This document shows positions 54,851 to 63,131 of a stretch of DNA of 64,000 nt, in pieces. Origin of the DNA: Ignavibacteriota bacterium. GTDB taxonomy: Bacteria > Bacteroidota > Ignavibacteria > UBA10030 > BY39. The notes under the pieces were generated by a model. The model worked only from the letters and a program-made list of their open reading frames with translations, did not search any database and was not told the origin of the DNA. The DNA is taken from NCBI GenBank assembly GCA_003327435.1, contig QOQV01000005.1:124001-188000 (forward strand), in the 5' to 3' direction. The translations under genes were made by a program, and so were the position numbers. Numbering within the stretch: the first letter of the stretch is position 1; every line of letters begins with the position of its first letter.

Positions 54851-56736
54851 TGTCCAATTACATCAAGATATTTTGCCTTCTCGCATTTATTATCGACTAT
54901 TCAATTGCACAATTCGACTCATCACTAATTGTATCAAATAAATCCCTTAACGAATTAAGAACTGGTTTTGAAAAGAACCTTAATACATTTAAATGGATGG
55001 GTATTGTATCTTATTACAAGAATTTCGATAAATTTGAATTTAATCTTTCTGAGAACTTTATTTCAAACCTAATCAAAACTACAAAAAAATTATTTAGAGA
55101 TGAGCAACTTCTGGAAATATCAGGCAACTATAAAGTAAATCAGAAGTTAAAATTATCAAATCGATTCAGCTCATTCCTCGTTTCAGATAATCTTGAAACT
55201 GGTATGAGCAATATTAATTCCAATTCTTTCTTTTCCGGTATTGAATACACACCTTTTGATTTCATAACTATTGAACCCGCCCTGGGATTCCGTACAGATA
55301 AACAAATGGGAGAATATGATTCAGGAATTTCATATTATTTTAAATTCGCTATACCGGACTTTGAAATTCAAGGTTACAATAATCAACTCAATGCTTTTTA
55401 TCAAAGGGATAATTTAAGTCCAAGAAAATTAGAAACAAGATATATCTACTTTTTAAATAAAAAGATGTTCGCCGAAAACACATATAACATATTAAATATT
55501 TCATATAAAAATTTCAGAAGGGACTTTTATTTTTCTTCTGATAGTACATTGCAAGCTCAATATTTGATTAGGAATAACATCGAAAATCGAAGAGAAAATT
55601 TAATAACATTAAATGATTCACTTAATTACAATTTAGGCAACAAGATTTACTTTTCAACTGCAGGCAACATAATTTACAGAATAGTCGATAAATCAATTAA
55701 ATATAAATCAGCACGCGATTTTGATAACCAAATTAAGGACTTAAAAATATTTGGTTCAACAAATGTTTCATTTTACATATCGAGAATTTTATCAGGGAAT
55801 GTAGAAATTTCGTATGGAGAGCGAAATGTAACTCACACATTAAGTTATGAAGAAGGACGCGATATATTGATTTATGACAAACTTAAAAACATAGAAATTC
55901 AGAAAAACAATTACACCCGCCGAACAACAATCTCAGGAAATCTTTTCATTACTATAAACAAGTCAAACAAACTCTTTCTTTCTTCATCGAACTCAATTTT
56001 GAGATACGACACACCAAGCAAATTAAATGATGATGATCGGGATGAGTTATGGACATCCCATAGCATTACAACATATCATCGATTAAATAAATATCTTAAT
56101 CTACAGTTTAACATTGATGCAAATTTAGTTCATATTGTTTATCTGTTCAACACAAGAAGTGCCAACAATAATTGGAACAGGATCTTAAAATTTTCCCCTA
56201 AAATTGAATACAGCTTAGAAGATAAATTTATTTCAACCAATATTGCCGAGGTAATTGCAAATTACACAACATTTGATTTCGAAAGTGCTGATATTCCCTT
56301 AAAAAGTTATCTATTCCGGCAATTTGCATTTATCGATTCCTCACGATTAAAAGTAACTGATAAACTGAATATAACATTTTTCAACAAGATAATTTTGTAT
56401 GAAAGAGGTCAATTGAACTGGAGAGCATTCAAAAGTAAACCTTCAAACTTCAACTATGATGGAACATTCATTTATCAAATTCAGCAAAGATACAATACAA
56501 ATTTGCTTTTATCACTTGGTATTCGTTATTTTATTCAAAAACGTTACAAATATGTTGGTAGAGATAGACATCTGGAAAATTTACTCACAAGTGTAGGACC
56601 GATTGCATCCATAGATTATGTATTGAGTCCTGATTTTTCGTTAGCTATAAATGGTTGGTCAGAAAATATAAAATACACAAATACAAAACCTCAATTCAAC
56701 ACAAATATTTTATTAAATTTAAACAGAAGATTTTAG
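54850..56736 (+). CDS. Probable outer-membrane beta-barrel protein, unknown family
   Basis: 628 aa. Signal peptide (about 1-21, ending SIAQ), then no internal hydrophobic helices but dense alternating strands with aromatic belts (SYYFKFAIPDFEIQGYN, YHRLNKYLNLQFNIDANL, NINILLNLNRRF at the end). It terminates in Phe, as many outer membrane barrels do. I do not recognise a family. It is placed between the catalytically altered SDR and the RsbW-like ATPase, all in one operon. Confidence 0.7.
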   Translation: MSNYIKIFCLLAFIIDYSIAQFDSSLIVSNKSLNELRTGFEKNLNTFKWMGIVSYYKNFDKFEFNLSENFISNLIKTTKKLFRDEQLLEISGNYKVNQKLKLSNRFSSFLVSDNLETGMSNINSNSFFSGIEYTPFDFITIEPALGFRTDKQMGEYDSGISYYFKFAIPDFEIQGYNNQLNAFYQRDNLSPRKLETRYIYFLNKKMFAENTYNILNISYKNFRRDFYFSSDSTLQAQYLIRNNIENRRENLITLNDSLNYNLGNKIYFSTAGNIIYRIVDKSIKYKSARDFDNQIKDLKIFGSTNVSFYISRILSGNVEISYGERNVTHTLSYEEGRDILIYDKLKNIEIQKNNYTRRTTISGNLFITINKSNKLFLSSSNSILRYDTPSKLNDDDRDELWTSHSITTYHRLNKYLNLQFNIDANLVHIVYLFNTRSANNNWNRILKFSPKIEYSLEDKFISTNIAEVIANYTTFDFESADIPLKSYLFRQFAFIDSSRLKVTDKLNITFFNKIILYERGQLNWRAFKSKPSNFNYDGTFIYQIQQRYNTNLLLSLGIRYFIQKRYKYVGRDRHLENLLTSVGPIASIDYVLSPDFSLAINGWSENIKYTNTKPQFNTNILLNLNRRF

Positions 56737-57186
56737 ATGTTAAAAGCAGAAAAAAAAGTTTTCAAATTGCATTTAAAGAGTTCTCCACAAGAGATTTCCA
56801 GAGTCGAACCATTTTTAAAAAAAATGAACAAATATGCTCATTTCAACAAAAAACAATTCCACAGTATACTTATAGCAACTACTGAAGCAGTGAATAACAG
56901 CATAGTCCACGGTAATCTCCGCAATCCAGAAAAATATGTAGATATTATTTGCATCTTAACACCATCAACAATTGAGATTCATATTTTAGATGAAGGCAAG
57001 GGAGTAAAGAAAAGCGACATTCCAAATCCACTTGACGAAAACAATATTTTCAAAGAAAGCGGGAGGGGAATTTTTATTATGAAACATTTTATGGATAGCG
57101 TAACTTTTAAAAAAAGAAAAGGAGGTGGCGAGGTAATACTCAAACTAAAAAAGAAGCCACTTTGTACCAAAAACTACAAGACCTAA
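56737..57186 (+). CDS. RsbW-like serine kinase / anti-sigma ATPase
   Basis: 149 aa, a stand-alone HATPase_c_2 domain: ATTEAVNNSIVHGN (N-box), ILDEGKGVKKSDI (G1), SGRGIFIMKHFMDSVTFKKR (G2). Such proteins inhibit a sigma factor or phosphorylate an STAS anti-anti-sigma protein. No STAS, PP2C or sigma gene lies nearby. It begins directly after the barrel-protein stop and ends in a 4-nt tail-to-tail overlap with the deoxynucleoside kinase (CTAA). Confidence 0.88.
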   Translation: MLKAEKKVFKLHLKSSPQEISRVEPFLKKMNKYAHFNKKQFHSILIATTEAVNNSIVHGNLRNPEKYVDIICILTPSTIEIHILDEGKGVKKSDIPNPLDENNIFKESGRGIFIMKHFMDSVTFKKRKGGGEVILKLKKKPLCTKNYKT

Positions 57187-57818
57187 CCTTCCCAGCCAAT
57201 TTCCATTAGTTTCGCCTGGATTAACATTAAAACTCTATTAAAATCTCCTTTCTCATGTACAAAATCCACTTCATCGGAAGGGATTATAAGAAGTGGTCCA
57301 AGTTTATAATTGCCAATCCATTCTTTATAATGTACATCAAGCTGTTCTAAATAATCTCTTGGAATACTCTGTTCATACTCTCTTCCACGTTTAGCAATTT
57401 GTTTTAGAAGAGTATCTATTTTTGCATCCAGATAAATTAACAAATCCGGTGGTTGTAGATATTCCATCATCACCTTGTAAAGCTCAACATAATTTGTGTA
57501 ATCACGATCATCCATTTTGCCAATCTTGTTCAAATTTTTTGCGAATATCTCAGCGTCTTCATAAATGGACCGATCCTGAATCACAGACCTATCCGATTCC
57601 ACGATTTTCTTATGATCCCTGAATCTTTTGGAGAGAAAATATACTTGAAGATTGAAAGACCATCGATGCATATCTTTATAAAAATCACTCAAATATGGGT
57701 TATCATCAACCGATTCATAATAAGCATCCCATCCATATTCTTTTGCCAGAAGTCTGGTAAGAGACGATTTTCCTGAACCTATATTCCCTGCTACCGCTGC
57801 AAAAATTTTCTTTTTCAT
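57183..57818 (-). CDS. Deoxynucleoside kinase (dGK/dCK family)
   Basis: 211 aa. P-loop AGNIGSGKSSL at the start, YYESVDDNPYLSDFYKD, catalytic QDRSIYEDAEIFA and the LID-type KRGREYEQ. Phosphorylates deoxynucleosides in purine/pyrimidine salvage; specificity not readable. Its ATG overlaps the stop of the hybrid histidine kinase (ATGA), so it depends on that gene for translation, an odd partnership. Confidence 0.93.
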   Translation of the reverse strand: MKKKIFAAVAGNIGSGKSSLTRLLAKEYGWDAYYESVDDNPYLSDFYKDMHRWSFNLQVYFLSKRFRDHKKIVESDRSVIQDRSIYEDAEIFAKNLNKIGKMDDRDYTNYVELYKVMMEYLQPPDLLIYLDAKIDTLLKQIAKRGREYEQSIPRDYLEQLDVHYKEWIGNYKLGPLLIIPSDEVDFVHEKGDFNRVLMLIQAKLMEIGWEG

Positions 57819-60241
57819 TTCATTCTCTCAATTGAATTGATTTCTTTTAGTAAATCCTTCTTTGTAAATTTTTGCTTACTCATTATGGTTGTTACAAAAC
57901 TCTCCATCTTTTCACGAGTTTGATCATCTATCTCCATAGAAGTTAAAATTATAATTGGAATATTTTTCGTCTCAGGATTCTGCCGCATTTGATATGCAAT
58001 ATTGAAACCTGAAATCTCCGGCATTATTAAATCTAATATTACAAGGTCTGGTTTTTCTTTAAGAATTAAATCAATGCCTTCTCTACCATCATAAGTTTTA
58101 ATCACTTCGTAACCTTCTGTTTCAAGTATTAGTTCAATTAATTCAACTGAAGTAGGATCATCATCAATTACCATTATTTTGGGATGACTTCTCTCAGTAG
58201 GTTTCTTAAGTGGTATTCGTTTAAGTGTGGCGAGAAGTTCTTCTTTGTTGACAGGTTTTACGAAATAATCGACTGCTCCTAAACTAAAGCCAAGTTTTTT
58301 CTCATCTGTGATAGAAATTATTATAACTGGAATGTTCTTACAGATTGGATGACTTTTCAGATCCTTCATCACCTGCCAGCCATTTTTCTTAGGCAACAAT
58401 AGATCCAGAGTTATTATATCCGGTTTTAATTTTTTTGCTTTTTCAATTCCTTCCACACCGTCGCGTGCGACTTCGGTTCTGTAACCGGCATCATTTAAAT
58501 ACATCTCCAGCAACTGAATTGCCTGCTGATTATCCTCGATAATCAGGACTAATGGTTTTTCTTTTCGCTTTGTTTGATCTTCAATTTCTTCAGTCAGATT
58601 TTCTAAATCTTTCCGGTTTTCTTCAGACATAAGGGCATTTTCAATGCCCAGCACCATTGGAATTCGAATAGTAAATGTTGTGCCTTTATTAGGTTCACTA
58701 TCAACTCTAATTTCACCACCATGTAATTCTACAAGTCGTTTTGTAATTGCCAATCCTAAGCCAGTTCCCTCCTTCATAGTTGCAGATCTGGTTTGCTGAA
58801 ACGGTTTGAACAATTTTGGTAAATCCTCAGGTTTAATACCAACACCCTCATCTTTAACATAAATTTCAATTTCATTCTCAACACGTTTTATCCCAACTTC
58901 AACCTTACCTTCAGGATGACTATATTTAATAGCATTCGAAATCAGGTTGACAAGAATTTGTTTAAATCTCGTTTGGTCTACATACAATTGATCAATTTCT
59001 GATGAAATATTATACACAAGATTTATCTTTTTCTGATCGATATCTTTTTGCAGGACTCTGGTTATACTTTCAGTGAAATAATTGACAGGAAAACCTTCAA
59101 TTTGCAATTCCATTTTACCAGCTTCAATCTTTGAAAGATCCAGTATATCGTTAATGAGTTGTTGTAAATGTTGGCCACTGGTATGAATATTTTTCATAAA
59201 ATCTTTTATTTTATCTCGTGGCAGGTTCTCAAAATCTGTGGAGAGCAATTCTGAAAATCCAATTATATTATTGAGTGGCGAACGAAGTTCATGACTGAAA
59301 ATTGCAAGAAATTTTTTTAATGCTTCATTAGCTTCTTCCGTTTTAGCTTTTTCATTCTCCAACTCGATATTCTTTATGCTAATTTCATCCATCAGGCGTT
59401 TACGGCTAAGTCCGATCGACAACTCATCCGCAATAACTTTTAGAAGGTCCAGTTCACTGCCAATATAATCCGAATCGCGCTTGGACATTACTTCCAGTAC
59501 GCCCTGCAAATCGCCCTGTACTATTAACGGAATTGAGATAAGAGATTTTAGTTGATTACTATTAATTTCTGTGAAGAAGAAATCTGCAAGTGTACTACGA
59601 GATAGTTCATCAGTAACAATTGGTTTACAGGTAATTGCTGTTCGAACAGCAATAGTAGTATTTTTTTCATCAACTATCTGATGTTCAATATCAGGTGGAA
59701 CATTTATAGTTGCGAATGACGGTGCCATTAAATGTAAAAGATTAGTTCTTGGTTCAAATCTATAAATGCAAACAAACTTTTCAGGAACATCTAAAAACTT
59801 GGCAATTTTACTTGCTGCTTCAAGACACATATCATCAACATGTTGAGCCGAAATGATTACTTGAGAAATCTCAAGCAACATTTCTTTTTGTCTCTCCTGC
59901 TGTTTCTGTTCGGTTATATCCTGAAAAAATACAGAAATACCGCTTTCTGTAGGATAAATTCTGATATCATACCACTTTTCAAAACGATCATCTTTATATG
60001 AAGAAACCACAGATTGGAACGTACCGGTTTCCATAGCAAGTTTATATTTTATTCCAATTTCAGCATCCTTAGCATTGGGGAAAATATCAAAAACATTTTT
60101 ACCAAGCACTTCTTCCCTATTCAGTCCAGTACCTTCTTCTGCTGCTTTGTTCCAGTAAGTAAATCTATACAATTTATCGAGTGCAAAAAAACCAGCTGAT
60201 ATGTTCTCAAGGATTTGAATTAGTTCATTTGATTGTTCCAT
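57815..60241 (-). CDS. Hybrid sensor histidine kinase (PAS-GAF-HisKA-HATPase-REC-REC)
   Basis: 808 aa, no signal peptide or membrane helix, so cytoplasmic. PAS ~1-115 (FFALDKLYRFTYWNKAAEEG), GAF ~135-285, coiled-coil linker, HisKA with FLAIFSHELRSPLNNIIGFS near residue 315, HATPase with NLISNAIKYSHPEG and GTGLGLAI, receiver 1 (LVLIIEDNQQAIQ, phospho-Asp in IITLDLLLPKKNG, K in YFVKPVN), receiver 2 (IMVIDDDPTSVE, LVILDLIMPEISG; here the usual KP is replaced by MSKQKFTK). The downstream output protein is not obvious in the neighbourhood. Same strand as the ABC-F gene 71 nt upstream. Confidence 0.94.
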   Translation of the reverse strand: MEQSNELIQILENISAGFFALDKLYRFTYWNKAAEEGTGLNREEVLGKNVFDIFPNAKDAEIGIKYKLAMETGTFQSVVSSYKDDRFEKWYDIRIYPTESGISVFFQDITEQKQQERQKEMLLEISQVIISAQHVDDMCLEAASKIAKFLDVPEKFVCIYRFEPRTNLLHLMAPSFATINVPPDIEHQIVDEKNTTIAVRTAITCKPIVTDELSRSTLADFFFTEINSNQLKSLISIPLIVQGDLQGVLEVMSKRDSDYIGSELDLLKVIADELSIGLSRKRLMDEISIKNIELENEKAKTEEANEALKKFLAIFSHELRSPLNNIIGFSELLSTDFENLPRDKIKDFMKNIHTSGQHLQQLINDILDLSKIEAGKMELQIEGFPVNYFTESITRVLQKDIDQKKINLVYNISSEIDQLYVDQTRFKQILVNLISNAIKYSHPEGKVEVGIKRVENEIEIYVKDEGVGIKPEDLPKLFKPFQQTRSATMKEGTGLGLAITKRLVELHGGEIRVDSEPNKGTTFTIRIPMVLGIENALMSEENRKDLENLTEEIEDQTKRKEKPLVLIIEDNQQAIQLLEMYLNDAGYRTEVARDGVEGIEKAKKLKPDIITLDLLLPKKNGWQVMKDLKSHPICKNIPVIIISITDEKKLGFSLGAVDYFVKPVNKEELLATLKRIPLKKPTERSHPKIMVIDDDPTSVELIELILETEGYEVIKTYDGREGIDLILKEKPDLVILDLIMPEISGFNIAYQMRQNPETKNIPIIILTSMEIDDQTREKMESFVTTIMSKQKFTKKDLLKEINSIERMK

Positions 60242-60273
60242 AATAATTCCATTTTCTTTTATTATTTCGTAAT

Positions 60274-60302
60274 AGATTACATAAAATTTTCTTAAGATGC
60301 AA
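60274..60302 (-). promoter_or_regulatory. Possible promoter of the hybrid kinase
   Basis: Minus strand TTGCAT (60297-60302), 17-nt spacer, TAATCT (60274-60279), about 30 nt before the kinase ATG. Confidence 0.35.
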
Positions 60303-60312
60303 AATTTTTAAC

Positions 60313-62298
60313 TTAATTCTTTTTTGAGTTGTTAAGAATATTTTCTAACTCATCAGATAAATAAGCCCAATCTTCATATAACTTTTCAAGCTCGTTAGTC
60401 AGTTTTTTATATTCATTATTTGTCGTGATCACTCTTTGTTTATCCGAAAAGAAATCCGGTTGCAACATCACTACCTCACATTGCTGTTTCAATTTTTCCT
60501 TCTCCTTTATCTGATTCTCAATATCAGCAAGTTTATCCTTTATTGGCTTCGTTAACTTATATAATTTTTGTCTCTCCTCTGCTTCAATTCTTTTTTTAAT
60601 CTTTAAATCATTAACTGGCTTATTAGATTGTGTTATCGTAGTTTGAACTTTTTCTTTTTCACTTTCAAGCTTCTGGATATAATCACTTATATTACCTAAA
60701 TAAGTTTTAATTTTGCCGTCTTTTATTTCAATTACTTTATTAATAATTGGATCCAGAAAATGTCTATCGTGAGATACTATCAGGTATGTTCCATTAAAAT
60801 TACTTAGTGCGTCCTGCAAAACTTTTTTTGATTTCATATCAAGATGATTTGTTGGCTCATCCATTACCAGGAAATTTGCTGGTTTTAGCAACATTTTGAC
60901 TAAAGCCAATCTGCTTTTTTCTCCACCCGAAAGGACTTTAACTTTTTTGAAGACATCGTCTCCTTTAAAAAGGAAGCATCCGAGTAATGTTCTTAGCTGT
61001 GCTTGCGTTTGTCCGCTTGCTTCAGCTTCTGCAACCTGGATAACTTCCATATCATTATGCAACTCATCCACCTGACTTTGAGCAAAATAACTTATGAGAA
61101 CATTATGACCAAATTTAATTATTCCAGATGTTGGTTGTTCTATACCACTCAGAATTTTTGTCAATGTAGATTTTCCTGATCCATTTACCCCTACGAGAGC
61201 GATCCTATCGCCACGTTCGATGCGGAAGTTTAAATCAGAAAACACTAATTTTTCTAGATCCCTACTCGAAAAGCCACTTTTGCTTGTAAAATAACTTTTT
61301 GTAAGATTAATGGCTTCAGCTACAATCGCACCTGAGGGTTTAGTTTCTGGAAAACTAAAAGTTATTTCTTCATCCTCAGGTTCCACCTCAATTAATTCTA
61401 TTTTTTCAAGTTGTTTAATTCTGCTTTGAACCTGACGAGCTTTGGTAGCTTTGTATCGAAAACGTTCAATGAATCTTTGCGTTTGCTTTATCTTTTGTTG
61501 TTGATTCCGAATTGAATTTATAAGATTTTCCCTTCGAATGCGACTTTCCCTTTCATAAAAACTATAATTACCATGATAAATCTCTAACTTACCATTAACA
61601 ATTGCGAATATCTTCTTCGTCATATTATCAAGGAAAGCTCGATCGTGCGAAACTATTATTACAGCACCTTTATATGAATTAAGATATTCTTCCAGCCATC
61701 TTAAAGAATCCAGATCGAGATGGTTTGTGGGTTCATCCAGCATAAGCAGTGAAGGATTACTCAATAATAGTTTTGCTAAAGCGATTCGCATTTGCCAACC
61801 GCCGCTAAATTCACGCACTGGTCTTTCAAAATCTTCTATGTAAAATCCCAAACCCATAAGTACTTTTTCAATCTGCGACTTAATCAAATGTGCATTAGAA
61901 CATTCTAATTTAAATTGAATTTCAGATTGTATCTCTAATAATTCCTGATATTCTTCAGTGTCCACATTCTTATAATTCAGAATTTGATTGTTAATTTCAT
62001 CTAATTGATTTTGTAATATGTTAATATCTTCGAATGCAGATTTTGCTTCCTCATAAAGAGTTCTATCGCTGAAATTTATAGTATCCTGTGGAAGGTAACC
62101 GATGGATACATAGTTAGCTTTTTGCACAATACCTGAATCCGCCTGAGTGATGCCAGATAATATTTTTAAAAGTGTTGTTTTACCCACTCCGTTCGGACCA
62201 ATCAAACCTATGCGGTCGTTAGGTGAAATCTGGAAATTTAAATTTTCAAATAAATATTTCCCACCAAATTGAATAGATATGTTCTGAACACTTATCAT
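60313..62298 (-). CDS. ABC-F family ATPase (Uup/YheS-like translation factor)
   Basis: 661 aa, two ABC cassettes in one chain: Walker A GLIGPNGVGKTTLLK and ALVGVNGSGKSTLTK, signatures REFSGGWQMRIALAK and LSGGEKSRLALV, Walker B LLMLDEPTNHLDL and FLVMDEPTNHLDM. Linker of ~80 helical residues between them and a C-terminal coiled coil (~545-661), the layout of ABC-F proteins that act on the ribosome. No membrane segment. Which subfamily (Uup, EttA, YheS) cannot be told by eye. Confidence 0.94.
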   Translation of the reverse strand: MISVQNISIQFGGKYLFENLNFQISPNDRIGLIGPNGVGKTTLLKILSGITQADSGIVQKANYVSIGYLPQDTINFSDRTLYEEAKSAFEDINILQNQLDEINNQILNYKNVDTEEYQELLEIQSEIQFKLECSNAHLIKSQIEKVLMGLGFYIEDFERPVREFSGGWQMRIALAKLLLSNPSLLMLDEPTNHLDLDSLRWLEEYLNSYKGAVIIVSHDRAFLDNMTKKIFAIVNGKLEIYHGNYSFYERESRIRRENLINSIRNQQQKIKQTQRFIERFRYKATKARQVQSRIKQLEKIELIEVEPEDEEITFSFPETKPSGAIVAEAINLTKSYFTSKSGFSSRDLEKLVFSDLNFRIERGDRIALVGVNGSGKSTLTKILSGIEQPTSGIIKFGHNVLISYFAQSQVDELHNDMEVIQVAEAEASGQTQAQLRTLLGCFLFKGDDVFKKVKVLSGGEKSRLALVKMLLKPANFLVMDEPTNHLDMKSKKVLQDALSNFNGTYLIVSHDRHFLDPIINKVIEIKDGKIKTYLGNISDYIQKLESEKEKVQTTITQSNKPVNDLKIKKRIEAEERQKLYKLTKPIKDKLADIENQIKEKEKLKQQCEVVMLQPDFFSDKQRVITTNNEYKKLTNELEKLYEDWAYLSDELENILNNSKKN

Positions 62299-62459
62299 TG
62301 CTTTTGAATATACAAAATTTAAGGCTATCAGAAAAATATTTTTTTAGTATTACCTCAAATCAGAATATAGCATCAATGCTGTTATACTCCGACTTTTTGC
62401 TCGAAGTGAATAAGGATAGAGTGGTTATAATTCGATTAAGTTAGGACTTTAAGCTAATT

Positions 62460-62717
62460 TTGAAATCGCCAATTAACTGTCTTTGGTTTGTGATAGATTT
62501 TTTTTCGATATCTTTTATGGTTCATAGCCAGGCTCAATTCCATTGTGAGATTTCTTATTAAAAAGATTATAATTTCAAATTTAATATGTACGCTGTTGAT
62601 TTGGAGATTTACCCTGAAATTTCTAATGGACTATGGAACTATTACAATTTTGAGAATCTTAAATTTATAATCAACCCTGTCGCAAGACGGATGATTGAAG
62701 AATATGACTGTGAGTAG
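62460..62717 (+). pseudogene. Possible decayed secreted-protein remnant
   Basis: A plus-strand frame begins at a TTG (62460) and reads MKSPINCLWFVIDFFSISF then MVHSQAQFHCEISY, signal-peptide-like and ending in AQF, to a TAA. In the same frame it continues as KDYNFKFNMYAVDLEIYPE ... NPVARRMIEEYDCE to TAG at 62715-62717. The smooth continuation over one stop suggests an old gene with a nonsense change. The frame is short and could be chance. Confidence 0.25.
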
Positions 62718-63059
62718 TCAGATCCTTCACTTCGTTCAGGATGACAGTGACCGTGTTGTCAGATGTTTCGCTGCGCACAGAGGTTAAAGTCAGATGCTTC
62801 GCTGGCGCTCAGCATGACCTGCCGACTGTCTTTCTGAGTGAGTCCGTTGGTAAACGGACGAACGAAGAATCTGACTGAGTGTAGTCAGATCCTTCACTAC
62901 GTTCAGGATGACAATGGCCGTCTAGTCAGATCCTTCACTTCGTTCAGGATGACAGTGACCATGTAGTCAGATCCCTCGCTATGCTCAGGATAACACTAGA
63001 AGCGAAGCGGAGGACAATGACCGTGTTGTCAGATGTTTCGCTTCGCTCAACATGACTGG
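62717..63059. repeat. Cluster of eight degenerate dispersed repeats
   Basis: Repeat core GTCAGATCCTTCACTTCG followed by TTCAGGATGACAGTGACC. Copies start at about 62717, 62758, 62789, 62884, 62925, 62966 and 63028, with one inverted or partial copy at 62821-62878. Variants carry GATGTTTCGCTTCGCTC or GATGCTTCGCTGGCGCTC. Resembles the GATTCTTCGCTTCGCTCAG-type interspersed repeats common in intergenic DNA of this and other phyla; each unit could fold into a short imperfect hairpin. Confidence 0.75.
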
Positions 63060-63061
63060 AA

Positions 63062-63100
63062 ACAAAAAGCCGATTCCTTCCAGCGGGAAAGAATCGGCTT
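63062..63100 (-). terminator. Rho-independent terminator of the right-edge T9SS gene
   Basis: Stem AAGCCGATTCTTTC / GAAGGAATCGGCTT (one internal mismatch) with a 6-nt loop, followed on the minus strand by TTTTTG. It lies ~30 nt after the gene's stop. Confidence 0.85.
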
Positions 63101-63131
63101 GAATCTTAAATCGTAAATCGAAAATCGAAAA

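Larger units (their letters stand above)
62299..63131. other. Non-coding gap with dispersed repeats
   Basis: 833 nt between the ABC-F gene and the T9SS gene. It contains a possible decayed secreted-protein fragment (62460-62717), eight copies of a degenerate repeat (62717-63059) and a terminator hairpin (63067-63100). No RNA gene was recognised. Confidence 0.6.

Noticed and set aside
62717-63059. CRISPR array
   Set aside because: Repeats are degenerate, in mixed orientation, with irregular spacing and no unique spacers; no cas genes are near.
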